Assembly: GCA_947644195.1 (NCBI GenBank)
Contig: CANRZB010000004.1
Coordinates: 49,220-113,219, forward strand
Length of the DNA: 64,000 bases
Direction: 5' to 3'
Source: an uncultured Clostridium sp.
Lineage (GTDB): Bacteria > Bacillota > Clostridia > Lachnospirales > Lachnospiraceae
Part shown: piece by piece, positions 8,936-18,582 of the stretch
Layout: every line of letters begins with the position of its first letter
Numbering within the stretch: position 1 is the stretch's first letter
The notes under the pieces: generated by a model
Databases searched by the model: none
What the model was told of the DNA's origin: nothing
What the model saw: the letters and a program-made list of their open reading frames with translations, nothing else
Position numbers and translations under genes: made by a program

Positions 8936-10123
8936 TTATCTTGTTTTCCAAGATCTTTTCGAAGACCATTTCCCATATACTGTCTTCCCGCTAGATTTCT
9001 TGTAAGCACGAACCTGGACAAAATAACGTTTCCTGCGGGACAATCTTTTGATCGTTTTTTTATTTTTGGTCCGACCCCGAACCGTTTTTATCGTTGCTCC
9101 TTTCATCTTCCGGTTTCTGGAATACCGGATCTGATAGCCGGATGCATCCGCAATGGTGGACCAGGATAGTATCATCTTTCCTTTTCCGGTGTAACTATAA
9201 CTGCTTACATATCCCTGTCCCAGTTTACGTACAGGTGTGTAATCTCCCCGATAGGAATGTCCGCATTTTTCACAGCGATAGGATGTGAAACCTCGTTTGA
9301 AATAGGTGGCATAATGTATCTTCGACTCATATTCATGGGAACAATTATTCTGGGTTAATTTATCTAAATATAATATATATTTTCCTCGATCACCTGTTAT
9401 TTTTAAATAATATGTCCCAGTTGATAATACCAATTCACTTACATCTACTTCCGGCGTGTTTTCATCGCCAATGATATAATTATGTTCCGAAACCTTTTTT
9501 GATAAATCACTATTATACAATTCATATCTTATATTATACATATAATGAGTTAATTTTATTGTATAACAGAAGTCTTTAGAAATAGTAATTTTATACCAAT
9601 CTTCATTATCTGTGTAAGTCAACGCTCCAATCATTGTTTCCCCAACATTAAATATTTGTGGATGAATAAATGATAGAGCATTATAATCTGTTGCCTGATA
9701 TGAATTAAATTTTGTGTTCATTCTATATCTTCCATTATCTCCAGTTATTTTTAAATAATATGTACCTGCAGATAATTCAAAATCAATAATATCTGTTTCT
9801 GGTGTTGATTCACTGCCTTTATAATAATAATGACGAACAATGTTATTAGAAAAATCAGAGTTATACAAATCTGTATAAATGTTATAAACAAAATGCATAA
9901 GTCGAATTTGTACTTTTCCATCTGAAGGAACTATAATCTTATACCAATGTTCATCGTTAGTTTCTGTAAGATAGTAATCCGAACTCCATACACCATTCAT
10001 CGGTAACGCAATCGCTGAAGTATATCCTGCCGCTCTACTCACCCTCCCATGGAAAGGCATCATTCCAGAAATAATAATTCCTAACACCATAACTACTGCA
10101 ACTATTTTTTTCGATATTTTCAT
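8936..10123 (-). CDS. Secreted protein with two PPC-like domains, a Cys-rich knuckle and an Fn3-like module
   Basis: 395 aa with a signal peptide (KKIVAVVMVLGIIISG, cut near SRAAG). Residues about 35-145 and 155-255 are two copies of the same beta-sandwich: each carries DEHWYKI or NEDWYKI, an NIYTDLYNSD or NIRYELYNSD strand and ends in AGTYYLKITGD or TGTYYLKITGD, the hallmark of bacterial pre-peptidase C-terminal (PPC) domains. Then comes CSHEYESKIHYAT...YRCEKCGHSY, a small Cys/His knuckle often found in Lachnospiraceae surface proteins, and a C-terminal Fn3-like domain (ADASGYQIRYSRNRKM). No catalytic domain is present. It may bind a ligand or partner at the cell surface within the kinase operon; the role is inferred only from context. 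Confidence 0.82.
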   Translation of the reverse strand: MKISKKIVAVVMVLGIIISGMMPFHGRVSRAAGYTSAIALPMNGVWSSDYYLTETNDEHWYKIIVPSDGKVQIRLMHFVYNIYTDLYNSDFSNNIVRHYYYKGSESTPETDIIDFELSAGTYYLKITGDNGRYRMNTKFNSYQATDYNALSFIHPQIFNVGETMIGALTYTDNEDWYKITISKDFCYTIKLTHYMYNIRYELYNSDLSKKVSEHNYIIGDENTPEVDVSELVLSTGTYYLKITGDRGKYILYLDKLTQNNCSHEYESKIHYATYFKRGFTSYRCEKCGHSYRGDYTPVRKLGQGYVSSYSYTGKGKMILSWSTIADASGYQIRYSRNRKMKGATIKTVRGRTKNKKTIKRLSRRKRYFVQVRAYKKSSGKTVYGKWSSKRSWKTR

Positions 10124-10174
10124 AAGTTATCTCCTTTTTTTGTTCTTCCAGTGAGAGTCTTAGATGTTCTTTGG

Positions 10175-10195
10175 CGATGCAGACGCAACGCATCG
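10175..10195. other. Short hairpin between kinase and secreted-protein genes
   Basis: CGATGC and GCATCG pair across a 9-nt loop in the 140-bp gap 10124-10263. There is no following T-tract on the minus strand, so it is not a clear terminator; it may be an mRNA processing or stability element. Confidence 0.3.
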
Positions 10196-10263
10196 TCAAT
10201 TTTAGAACACCTTCTCACACTTCCCAACACATCAAATTAAAATGATTCTCCCACAGAAAGGGG

Positions 10264-12600
10264 TTAAGGATTACCCATCCCCTTAACATACCGTTCACAA
10301 TACTCCCTCACCCCATCTGCATCCTGGACCTCTTCGATTCCCTGGACAAAATCTCCAACCATCCCTGTCTCGCGGCCTAAAATCACACATTCTTGGTTTT
10401 TTATAATCAGCTCATTTAAACTGCCAAAACCAGCATTATACTTTTCAAATTCTTTTAGACTTTCTCGTCGGATTGGATAGGATGTGTGGCTTTGCCCCGT
10501 TTTTTTCTCCTGTCCATTTTCACTTAGCATTGCCCATAGCAATCTCATGCATGCCGTCTTCTGGTTCTCCGAAGACCGTCTCGTAATCACATACCGTTCT
10601 GAGAAGATAATCAACATTTTTCCTGCATCCGTGACAACATACGTCTGAAAATCATTTAATGGATTGGCTCCTTTCTCCTCTCCGGTAATCATTTTAGCCT
10701 CCTGAAAAGCCATCCGATCTGATCCATTCGCAACAATATTACTTCCATACAAACCTGACTTTTGCTTTCGGTTAATCTGATACTTTTCCCCGACTGCAAG
10801 CGCATAAAACGCTTGCATCTCTTCCAGGCTGCTTCGCATCCTCTGGTCGGGAACGATCTCTTTTTCAAGTACTTTAGACCAGTCAAGATGTTCCAACAAC
10901 ATCGTATATACTTTGGTATTCCCCAAGAAAACAGCTGATTGGTTGCTTAATTTCTTTTTCATCAGATCACTGTTCTCATCATCTGTCATCAATTCGCCGA
11001 GTTCTATGGTTTTCGGAATATCCTTCGTATCTTCTCTGTAAAACATACTGCTATTTAAAGCATTACTTTTGTGATAGCCAAATTGGCAAGCGTATAGTAA
11101 CAAAGTATCAATTCCGGTAGGCATTTCTGTCATGGTGCGGAAATATTTTGGATACTCTGACAAATATAAGAAATCATTTTGATCCAGAGCCGCATAAACA
11201 TTATCCTCCAAGAGCGTCAATTCATAATCTGACAGATTACTCACATGATCCGATAAAAACATATTCGGAAGAGAATTCTGATGGCTGGCACTTTGTAAAT
11301 CCTTTTCCATCTGTGGATGGCTTTCAACGATAACCGTTATTTTTTCATCCTCCTGCTGCATCCTATGAATCTGTTCCGACTCCCCATTGGTACCGTCACC
11401 CTTTTTGAAACCATCTTCTACCAATGCCTCTAACTGCGCCTTTTGATCATTATTCTCTACCCACACAGTAATCGTGTCCTCATGAACGTAAGAGTCAAAG
11501 ATCCGATTCTCCGGTTTCAGGATGGTAGAATACAATCCTATTCCCACGCCGACCGCAAGTACCAACATAACGGCAAGAGCGATTAATCCGAAACGGTGCC
11601 GTTTCCTTTTCCGTAACTTATCCCTGGGATACTCTGCAACCCTTTTACTCATCAAGGCATCTTCAAACTGCTGGATTCCCTGAAAACGTAATTCCGATCG
11701 AACTGCCAATGCTTCCATGACAGCACGATCAATATTTCCATTAATCTGAATACCTAATTCCAATGGAGACTTTAATTCATCCCGGAATTCCCGCTCCGTA
11801 GACTCTAACGGTTGTATTCCAGTTAGCATTTGATATAATATCGCTCCCACAGAATAGACATCGGTATAATATCCCTGCCTGCTTTTATCTCGATACTGCT
11901 CTGGTGCGGAATAACCCACTTTTATGACCTTTTCCCCCGCCATCCCCTCACTGCTTTCGTTTAACTGTGCTGCTCCAAAATCAAATACCTTAATGGAATC
12001 CTCTCCGGAAATAAAAATATTATCCGGACTGATATCCCTATGGATAATTCCTTTGCTGTGTATCTTCTTTACCGCTGCAATGATCGGAGTAATGACAGCC
12101 ATCGCAACTTCCGGATCCATCCTCCCCTGTTTTTCTAGATAATCTTTTAACAAAACGCCATCAATATATTCCATAATGATATATGCCGTATTGTTTTCTT
12201 GGAAAAAGTCATATACATTGACAATATCCTTTGCCTTACCAAACTGAGCGACACTTTGCGCTTCCATCAGAAAACGTTTTAACTGTCCTGCATATTGCTG
12301 CTGCCTGTCCCCAGATAAAAGCCCCACCTGATTTTCTCCCGGCGAACGATTGACCAAACCGACTGGATAAAATTCCTTGACTGCCACAATCACCCCCAAG
12401 GTGATATCAAAACATTGATAGGTAATCCCAAACCCTCCAAATCCAATCACAGTACCTACAATAAAATGATTCCCTAGTATCGTCCCTGGCGTTAAATAAT
12501 GTGGCTGTTCTGGCGGAGTGCCCTCTACATACCCACAATACGGACAGACTTCGTACTGGCCCTTTACACTGAAACAATTCATACATAATTCACTTGCCAT
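10264..12600 (-). CDS. Membrane Ser/Thr kinase with solute-binding-protein-like ectodomain
   Basis: 778 aa. Zinc ribbon C6MNC9...C19PYC22; complete kinase domain about 42-315 (IGFGGFGITY, AVKEFYP K75, HRDISPDN with D188 and N193, FDFG D207); basic stretch, then one membrane helix about 337-358; extracellular part 365-778. The ectodomain starts with DTITVWVENNDQKAQLEALV and continues like a type-1 extracellular solute-binding protein (LPNMFLSDHVSNLSDYELT, PTGIDTLLLYACQFGY, VFLGNTKVYTMLL), where ABC binding proteins have their substrate cleft. A kinase with such a sensor suggests direct sensing of a sugar or peptide. The ectodomain assignment rests on pattern reading, not on a search. It lies directly downstream of the FHA membrane protein gene. 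Confidence 0.88.
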   Translation of the reverse strand: MASELCMNCFSVKGQYEVCPYCGYVEGTPPEQPHYLTPGTILGNHFIVGTVIGFGGFGITYQCFDITLGVIVAVKEFYPVGLVNRSPGENQVGLLSGDRQQQYAGQLKRFLMEAQSVAQFGKAKDIVNVYDFFQENNTAYIIMEYIDGVLLKDYLEKQGRMDPEVAMAVITPIIAAVKKIHSKGIIHRDISPDNIFISGEDSIKVFDFGAAQLNESSEGMAGEKVIKVGYSAPEQYRDKSRQGYYTDVYSVGAILYQMLTGIQPLESTEREFRDELKSPLELGIQINGNIDRAVMEALAVRSELRFQGIQQFEDALMSKRVAEYPRDKLRKRKRHRFGLIALAVMLVLAVGVGIGLYSTILKPENRIFDSYVHEDTITVWVENNDQKAQLEALVEDGFKKGDGTNGESEQIHRMQQEDEKITVIVESHPQMEKDLQSASHQNSLPNMFLSDHVSNLSDYELTLLEDNVYAALDQNDFLYLSEYPKYFRTMTEMPTGIDTLLLYACQFGYHKSNALNSSMFYREDTKDIPKTIELGELMTDDENSDLMKKKLSNQSAVFLGNTKVYTMLLEHLDWSKVLEKEIVPDQRMRSSLEEMQAFYALAVGEKYQINRKQKSGLYGSNIVANGSDRMAFQEAKMITGEEKGANPLNDFQTYVVTDAGKMLIIFSERYVITRRSSENQKTACMRLLWAMLSENGQEKKTGQSHTSYPIRRESLKEFEKYNAGFGSLNELIIKNQECVILGRETGMVGDFVQGIEEVQDADGVREYCERYVKGMGNP

Positions 12601-12638
12601 ATTCTACTCCTGCTCCTTCATCTACCAGTATTCCATCT

Positions 12639-13598
12639 CTATTCCAGACGAAAACAGTTTGTATTATCTCCAATTGCAAGAACAGTTCCCGGATCCAGCC
12701 ACAGATCAATATTTTGCGGCAGACATTCCTCAGATCCATTTGCAAAACTGCCATTGCTGGAATAATCCCGTATACTGAACTTTTTCCTCCCGGCATCCCA
12801 TTGAATCTGACAGTGATTCCGACTGACTTTAGGCTGGTCTTCAAAAATTAGATCATTGTTATTCAATCTGCCTAAGCGGATTTTTTCTCCATCTGCGAAA
12901 GGAATCTCAGCGCCGGCATAGATTCCTGACAATCCTACCAACACACCTCTGGGCGTTCCTGGAACATTGTGTGACACTGTTGACTGGCTGACAGTCCCAG
13001 TTGGTTTCGAATTCTCTTGATCCGAAACAAAGCTATATTTCGGAATCATCTTCTCTTGCTTCATTTCTACAAATTGTGGTATCCTATCCACACCGGAAGC
13101 TGTTACTTTAGGTGTTGCAAACAATGCTGCCATGGAAGCAGCCGTACTGCAGAACGAGAAGACAAGCAGCCAAATGCATCCGACACCTCTCTCATAACTC
13201 TGCCCTTTGCTACATTCTGGCCAAAGATCTGGCAGCAGAACTACCATCAAGAGAAACAGTCCTGATACAAGAAAAGTCAGAATTGCACTTACAATCTGCC
13301 GGGAACTTCCAATCACACCATAGATTCCTGCCAATAAGGCTAATAACATCGGTAGCATCATAAAACAGATCAGAAATGCCATCTGTTTTCCTGACAAGCT
13401 GACAGCGTTTTCTGTTCCACTGGGCAGATTCCCCTGTTGCATTTGTTCCAGATAATCATAGGGAGACCATTGCAAAGTTGCATAATTCTCCTGTACTCGA
13501 TTCGTTACCGGCAGGAATAATGCAACTAAACTGATCAAAAGCAACATTCCCGCTGCTGTACGCCATTTTTTTGCCATACGATCCATTGTATTTACCAT
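12639..13598 (-). CDS. Four-helix membrane protein with C-terminal FHA domain
   Basis: 319 aa. Hydrophobic helices at about 14-30, 72-95, 101-123 and 139-160 are followed by a polar linker and a C-terminal FHA domain (about 224-315) with the phosphothreonine-binding signature: GR (R244), VSRNH (S259, H262) and SSNG (N282). The FHA would face the cytoplasm and dock Thr-phosphorylated partners at the membrane. The start is either 13598 or the ATG at 13586; neither has a perfect ribosome-binding site. The previous FHA gene stops only 4 nt upstream, so translation is probably coupled. Confidence 0.88.
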   Translation of the reverse strand: MVNTMDRMAKKWRTAAGMLLLISLVALFLPVTNRVQENYATLQWSPYDYLEQMQQGNLPSGTENAVSLSGKQMAFLICFMMLPMLLALLAGIYGVIGSSRQIVSAILTFLVSGLFLLMVVLLPDLWPECSKGQSYERGVGCIWLLVFSFCSTAASMAALFATPKVTASGVDRIPQFVEMKQEKMIPKYSFVSDQENSKPTGTVSQSTVSHNVPGTPRGVLVGLSGIYAGAEIPFADGEKIRLGRLNNNDLIFEDQPKVSRNHCQIQWDAGRKKFSIRDYSSNGSFANGSEECLPQNIDLWLDPGTVLAIGDNTNCFRLE

Positions 13599-13602
13599 CC
13601 TG

Positions 13603-14427
13603 TCACATATTTTTTACCATTTGTTCCAACAGGTCGCTCCAATTGAACCGACTTCCACAAAGCGGCATAAACAAGAGGTTAATCTCTCCGACCGTAACCA
13701 TATCGTAAGCCTCTAAAGGCTCCGCTCCCAGAACAACCTTATTATTTTTATATACCAGACTGCTGGATTCTCCAGGCTGTACCAGATATAAATGTTCCTT
13801 TGGTTCATATACCACAATGGCATGCTTGTCACGGGAAACGCTCTTGTCTTCGGTCAAAGCAATATCCATATTTGAGTTTCTTCCAATGAAATTTTTCCCT
13901 ACTTTCAAACGAAAATCCGTCCCGATATGGTTTCCACCAATTGCAATCAGCCATCCTACACAGGGTGTACTAACCTTGTTGACCGCATGATTTTGAGCTG
14001 TATAACCATGGGCAGCGGAAGCTGGAGCAGCATTACTAAAAACTTCATCAAAAAATGCTACGGTATGATCTGTGTCACCATGCACAGTCTCTGTCGGTAT
14101 CGATGTGGAAGGAAATGGATCCATTCCAGGGTCAACAGGGTCCAATGGCACAGTCGGCATATCCAGATCCGGATCCTTGGCAACAGTCGGCATATCCGCA
14201 GACATTCCCGATATCGGAAGCTCCGACGAGGATTTTAAAGGCGTAGTCATCGCATCTGAAACGGGAGGAACGACCGCTCCTGCCGCCATTGGCGCTGGGT
14301 TGGAAGCATCCTGTACAAAAACACTAGTCAGGCTCTGGTCCGTTGCAGCGCCTCCGGCACAATGAGGGCAGGAGACATATTTCTCCTTATCGTAAAAATG
14401 TCCATTATCGCATCTACTTAAATTCAT
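13603..14427 (-). CDS. Zn-knuckle FHA protein with Thr-rich linker (GarA-like)
   Basis: 274 aa. N-terminal CDNGHFYDKEKYVSCPHC is a zinc knuckle; the C-terminal FHA domain (about 165-255) shows GKNFIGRNSNMDI, SVSRDKHA and YKNN. The 130-residue linker contains several possible kinase sites: SLTSVFVQD (T34), DMPTVAKD (T81), DMPTVPLD (T92) and DTDHTVAFF (T122). The first resembles the ETTSVFRAD phosphorylation motif of actinobacterial GarA, whose phosphothreonine folds back onto its own FHA domain. This suggests a kinase-controlled intramolecular switch, which is inference. The gene lies between a PP2C gene and the membrane FHA gene. A paralogue with the same layout is at 18567. Confidence 0.88.
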   Translation of the reverse strand: MNLSRCDNGHFYDKEKYVSCPHCAGGAATDQSLTSVFVQDASNPAPMAAGAVVPPVSDAMTTPLKSSSELPISGMSADMPTVAKDPDLDMPTVPLDPVDPGMDPFPSTSIPTETVHGDTDHTVAFFDEVFSNAAPASAAHGYTAQNHAVNKVSTPCVGWLIAIGGNHIGTDFRLKVGKNFIGRNSNMDIALTEDKSVSRDKHAIVVYEPKEHLYLVQPGESSSLVYKNNKVVLGAEPLEAYDMVTVGEINLLFMPLCGSRFNWSDLLEQMVKNM

Positions 14428-14485
14428 AGTTTCTCCTCCTTTTGTAAATCACGGTTCTTATTTCTTTGTATCTATCAAACAGTTA

Positions 14486-15376
14486 TCAGTATCCTTTGAT
14501 CTGTTTAATATCTTCTTCATGGTAGTGGATCAATGCTACGGACGTATTATCCTGTGAATGGGAATTCACGTGGGTAGCTGCATCCACCAATGCCTCTGCC
14601 TTTTGATATGGTTTTACCCTGTCATCCAAAATAATCTGCTGGATCTGCGAATCAGGGAGCGTTTTTGTAATGCCATCGCTACAGAGCATGACAACATCTC
14701 CATATTTCATTTCAAATGGGACTGTATTGATATCCATGAGGCTGACATTGCCGATACCCAAGAAACTGATTAACGCTTCTTTCTGCCTTTTCGCCATCGC
14801 CTCCTGCTCTGTGAGTCGACCCTCTCGAACCATCTCCTGAAGCCGAAGCCAGTAGTTATGGTCTCTGGTTACCTGCTGCATCTGCTTTCCACGTATAATA
14901 TAGATTCTACTGTCCCCTACCGAAGCCCAATATAGCTTGTTATCCTCTGCGATACAGGATACTATCGTTGTACCGGATCCCTTTCCATCTGCCTTAGGAA
15001 ACTCATAGATCGTTCTGTCAATTGCACGGATTCCCTGACGGAAAAAGGCGGGTATATCCAACTCGGGATTCTTTTCTACCGTCTGAAACCCTCGCACCAT
15101 CATCTGTATAGCAGTCTGGCTGGCCCTTCCGCCATCTGCCATTCCACCCATTCCATCACAGACCACCGCCAAAACCCTAGTTTTTTTGTTGGATGCCAAA
15201 ATCTTACTCTCTGTCACATACACTGCATCCTGCTGGTATTTTCTATTGCCAGTTGCTGTCCGAACCAGTGTTGTTAAAGCTGGTACCATACGTTTTACGG
15301 AACTACTCCCAGCAGATGACACCCGAACCCGATCATCTGTTATCCCTTGCTTACTCTTTTTTCTGCCAAACATCAC
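14486..15376 (-). CDS. PP2C-family Ser/Thr protein phosphatase
   Basis: 296 aa. PPM/PP2C motifs in order: TGNRKYQQDA (motif 1, the usual NED reads QQD), VCDGMGGMADG, SGTT, WASVGDSRIY, VMLCSDGIT and DNTS. Metal-coordinating Asp residues are present. A basic N-terminus precedes the domain and there is no membrane segment. The start codon overlaps the stop of the kinase-FHA gene by 4 nt (ATGA), the classic coupled kinase/phosphatase arrangement. It likely reverses phosphorylation made by the island's kinases. Confidence 0.93.
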   Translation of the reverse strand: MMFGRKKSKQGITDDRVRVSSAGSSSVKRMVPALTTLVRTATGNRKYQQDAVYVTESKILASNKKTRVLAVVCDGMGGMADGGRASQTAIQMMVRGFQTVEKNPELDIPAFFRQGIRAIDRTIYEFPKADGKGSGTTIVSCIAEDNKLYWASVGDSRIYIIRGKQMQQVTRDHNYWLRLQEMVREGRLTEQEAMAKRQKEALISFLGIGNVSLMDINTVPFEMKYGDVVMLCSDGITKTLPDSQIQQIILDDRVKPYQKAEALVDAATHVNSHSQDNTSVALIHYHEEDIKQIKGY

Positions 15377-16761
15377 TCTACCTCCAGGTAAAATATATAG
15401 CGCTCTCTATCTGTCTGGATATAAAACCATTCCCCTTTTTTCAGATAGACTGCTTTGCCCTTATCCAAAATCCCCTGACTCGTATACGTCCGGTTAGCGG
15501 AGTAATTCGTGATCAGAAAATTTTCATTTTCAGCATCATATTGTATAAAACAATGAACACCACTAACTTGTTGATCTTCCAGAACAATATGATTCTTTTC
15601 CTTCACACGTCCAATATACAAATAGCGGTTACTGGTAAAAAAATAACGGTTCCTCTGTAATCCCGTCTGCATTAACAGACTCGGTATATTCTTATTGTTT
15701 GTTGAATATATCTTTTTTTCTAATAAGAGTGTTTTATCATCGTCTTCTATCTCCTGAAATCCCGATACAGAATCTGACAATCCCATTTCCTCTAAAAATC
15801 TATCTACCGATTGCGGACGATTTTTCCAGTCTACTGCCATTGCATGCTCAATTGCCTTACTGATGTTGTCTGGCACTGTTGGATTCTTAGCATGTAACGG
15901 AACGACATCTTTCCCAGTAATCCGGTCTGGAGCGGATGGAGGTTTTACTCCGGTTGTCAAAAAATAATAAGTGGCCGCTAATGCATAAATATCTGTCCAG
16001 GGTCCCTGTTTCCCTGATCGGGAATATTGTTCAATGGGAGCAAACCCCTCTTTAACTAAAACAGACATACTATGCGGCGAATTCAATCCATACATTCTCG
16101 TCGCCCCAAAATCAATTAAATATACCGTTTGGTCTTTCAGCAAAATAAGATTATCTGGTCCAATGTCCCGGTGCAGCAACATATATTTATGGATTTGTTG
16201 AAGAGACATGCCTACATCCTGAATAATCTGATTTGCCTTCGATACGGATATGCCGCCTTTCGCATTGCTCCTAACATAATTACGTATTGTCCTCCCATCC
16301 AAATATTCCATTACCATATATGCCGTTCCATTCTCTACGAAATAGTCTTTTACCGAAACAATGTGTGGGATATTCGTCAATTTTGCAAGAAAATCTGCCT
16401 CACGCGAAAACACCTCTCTCCCATGATGGTACAGCCTCTCTTTTGAGTGGCTGGATGGAATGACACGATGCGTATACATTTCCCGCATAGCCCACTCCGC
16501 CGGAAAATACTCTTTGATCGCATAACGATTTCTATCGCAATTATCATAAGCCAAATAAGTAATCCCAAACCCACCGGTTCCTAAGATACGTCCTATGATA
16601 TAACGGGAACGCAATACAGCACCTATTGGCAATGCCCTCTCTTCTCTCTTTTTGTATTCCCGAAATCCACAGACAGTACAGTACACATCCGCAGGGCTCT
16701 TTCCCTGGCATACCCCACTTTTCATACTATTAGCGGTGAAACAATTCGGACAAAATATCAT
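15373..16761 (-). CDS. Zn-ribbon Ser/Thr kinase fused to a C-terminal FHA domain
   Basis: 462 aa, no membrane helix. Zinc ribbon CPNC...CTVC (4-31), kinase domain about 50-325 with GTGGFGITY, AIKEYFP (K83), HRDIGPDN (D199, N204) and IDFG (D217), then linker and FHA domain about 372-455 (YIGR with R385, VSGVH with S400 and H403, NYSANRTY with N423). The linker has DDDKTLLLEKK (T344), an acidic-Thr-hydrophobic motif like those in the separate FHA proteins, so self-docking after autophosphorylation is possible. It is followed by PP2C with a 4-nt overlap. It could be the central cytosolic kinase of the island. Confidence 0.93.
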   Translation of the reverse strand: MIFCPNCFTANSMKSGVCQGKSPADVYCTVCGFREYKKREERALPIGAVLRSRYIIGRILGTGGFGITYLAYDNCDRNRYAIKEYFPAEWAMREMYTHRVIPSSHSKERLYHHGREVFSREADFLAKLTNIPHIVSVKDYFVENGTAYMVMEYLDGRTIRNYVRSNAKGGISVSKANQIIQDVGMSLQQIHKYMLLHRDIGPDNLILLKDQTVYLIDFGATRMYGLNSPHSMSVLVKEGFAPIEQYSRSGKQGPWTDIYALAATYYFLTTGVKPPSAPDRITGKDVVPLHAKNPTVPDNISKAIEHAMAVDWKNRPQSVDRFLEEMGLSDSVSGFQEIEDDDKTLLLEKKIYSTNNKNIPSLLMQTGLQRNRYFFTSNRYLYIGRVKEKNHIVLEDQQVSGVHCFIQYDAENENFLITNYSANRTYTSQGILDKGKAVYLKKGEWFYIQTDRERYIFYLEVE

Positions 16762-16776
16762 ACCGTACTCCTTATC

Positions 16777-18582
16777 CTATGAAAAATCATTCGTATGAGC
16801 AGTAAGCTGATTCTTAGGAAGATGAAAAACAAATTTTTCTCTCCCTGCTGTAATCACATCCCCATCTAACAACATCCTTCGGTTCGTCATTTTTACTCCA
16901 TTGACAAATGTCCCGTTTGTTGACTCCAAATCTTCTATATAACATCCCATTTTTGTCACTTCCACAACAAAATGCTGCTTGGATAAACGATCATCATCAA
17001 AATCTATGTTGCATATTTTAGACCGGCCTATAAATAAGCTCCCCTCCACATTCCATTCCACATCCTTAATCGCTCCCGCCCGGTCGGTAATCGTCAGACG
17101 AATTAATTTGGTATCTGCTTTCGTCAGTTCTTCCGGATCCATTCCCCTATCCACAGCAGGTCTTTTTTTGATGGCAATCACAATCACCATACCCAAAATA
17201 ACAACTAATACAATGAAAGCTATCCACCAATACGATTTTATAAATTCTTTTCTTTGGGCTGAAACACGATTCAATCCATCTTCAATAGAAAATTCTATAG
17301 GAAAATCTTTCATAAAATTTTGATCCTGAGAATTGTCATGGATATCATTGCACAATAAAACATATTGGTCTGTGAACAGATCTTCCGCAAAGCACAAAGT
17401 AATTAATAGCTCCTTGCCATTATTTTTTGTGTTGACATCCGTAATGTTCCATATTTTCCCATTCCCTTCTTCCGTCTTACTTTGAAGTAGATAATGTGAT
17501 GGATCATTTGCATCATCTACATTAATGCCATTATCATCCTGGAGAGAGAATGAAATCGAGTTACTACTAATTTTTTTTACCGCTCCCACGAATACTGGCG
17601 CCGCCTCATCCTTTTCATAATCAGAATAATCCATTGTCACTGGATCAATTCCTTGTTGATTTACTGTCAATTGTAGTTTCGTCTTACCTATCATACGGTT
17701 TGAATCTGCACGCAGAGAAACCACATAGGTATCACGTTCCCATAAACGACGAATTACCTGGAAGGCTTTCTTTACTCTTCCTGCAGAAAAACGGTTGCTA
17801 CAATCCTCATAATATCCCCGGCAGTTTTTTTCATTCAATATTTTATACTGGGTATATTTCATTTTGGCTTTGTTTGGTTTCCTCGCCACATTATGTAAAA
17901 GAATTCCATAAACCGGTATTGTTGCGTTCTTTACTTCATCTGCCGTAGATTTCTGATCAATATCTTTCCCTCTGGAATCATCCTCCCCATCGGTAATCAT
18001 TAATACAACCGACCGTTCCACCGGCGCCTGCCACGTCGCCAATACTTCGTTTAAAGAACGATATAATACTGTTTTGCTTTTTGGAGATTTTAAATACTTT
18101 ATTTTTTTAATCCGTTTGATCGCCTTTTTCACTTGCTTTTTATCGGAACCAGATAATTTCGCAACAATTTTCTTCTTTTCTCCACCACTATTGTAAGTTC
18201 CCACTGTATAAAGCGTAAAACGATCGTTAGCCTTTATTGTTCTACATAAAGATATTAATTGTCTTTTTGATTCCTTAAACTGCACTTCATCAATTGATCC
18301 CGAATTATCCAATAAAATAATATAATGTAAACCTTCACCGCTTTGGTCAAAGGATACAACTTCTCCATTTTGCTGTAGAGAAATTTGTTCTATCTGTCCC
18401 GAAACTGAGACTGTACTTTTCAATTTAGATCCTGTCAAATAAACCTTTACATCGGGCGCTTTTCCTTTTGCCTGCTCTGCCAGATAGGGCTGCTTCACTG
18501 TTTTTGCAAAAACCAGTCTACTGTTAAAGACGCTTAATACAATAATAAATAAAATAATTAACCTTGTTATTCTTTTTCCCAT
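16777..18582 (-). CDS. Secreted-side VWA domain, membrane helix and cytosolic FHA domain
   Basis: 601 aa. Signal-anchor sequence at 6-26; von Willebrand factor A domain about 85-285 with a full MIDAS start (D92NSGS, then MITDGEDDSR); an Ig-like beta region (about 325-435); membrane helix about 451-472; C-terminal FHA domain about 505-590 (FIGR, LSKQH, ESTNGTFVNG). The layout places a metal-dependent adhesion domain outside and a phosphothreonine reader inside, so it can link an external ligand to the kinase/FHA network. The start overlaps the upstream FHA gene by 16 nt. VWA, PP2C and kinase together resemble the TerY-P triads described for tellurium-resistance-type operons, though this VWA is extracellular. 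Confidence 0.9.
   Translation of the reverse strand: MGKRITRLIILFIIVLSVFNSRLVFAKTVKQPYLAEQAKGKAPDVKVYLTGSKLKSTVSVSGQIEQISLQQNGEVVSFDQSGEGLHYIILLDNSGSIDEVQFKESKRQLISLCRTIKANDRFTLYTVGTYNSGGEKKKIVAKLSGSDKKQVKKAIKRIKKIKYLKSPKSKTVLYRSLNEVLATWQAPVERSVVLMITDGEDDSRGKDIDQKSTADEVKNATIPVYGILLHNVARKPNKAKMKYTQYKILNEKNCRGYYEDCSNRFSAGRVKKAFQVIRRLWERDTYVVSLRADSNRMIGKTKLQLTVNQQGIDPVTMDYSDYEKDEAAPVFVGAVKKISSNSISFSLQDDNGINVDDANDPSHYLLQSKTEEGNGKIWNITDVNTKNNGKELLITLCFAEDLFTDQYVLLCNDIHDNSQDQNFMKDFPIEFSIEDGLNRVSAQRKEFIKSYWWIAFIVLVVILGMVIVIAIKKRPAVDRGMDPEELTKADTKLIRLTITDRAGAIKDVEWNVEGSLFIGRSKICNIDFDDDRLSKQHFVVEVTKMGCYIEDLESTNGTFVNGVKMTNRRMLLDGDVITAGREKFVFHLPKNQLTAHTNDFS

Noticed and set aside
7960..8994. Long plus-strand ORF rich in Ser/Pro/Gly/Val repeats opposite the PGET protein
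   Set aside because: Its repeats are the antisense reading of the coding repeat, it lacks a good ribosome-binding site, and the minus-strand gene has a signal peptide and AGGAGG.
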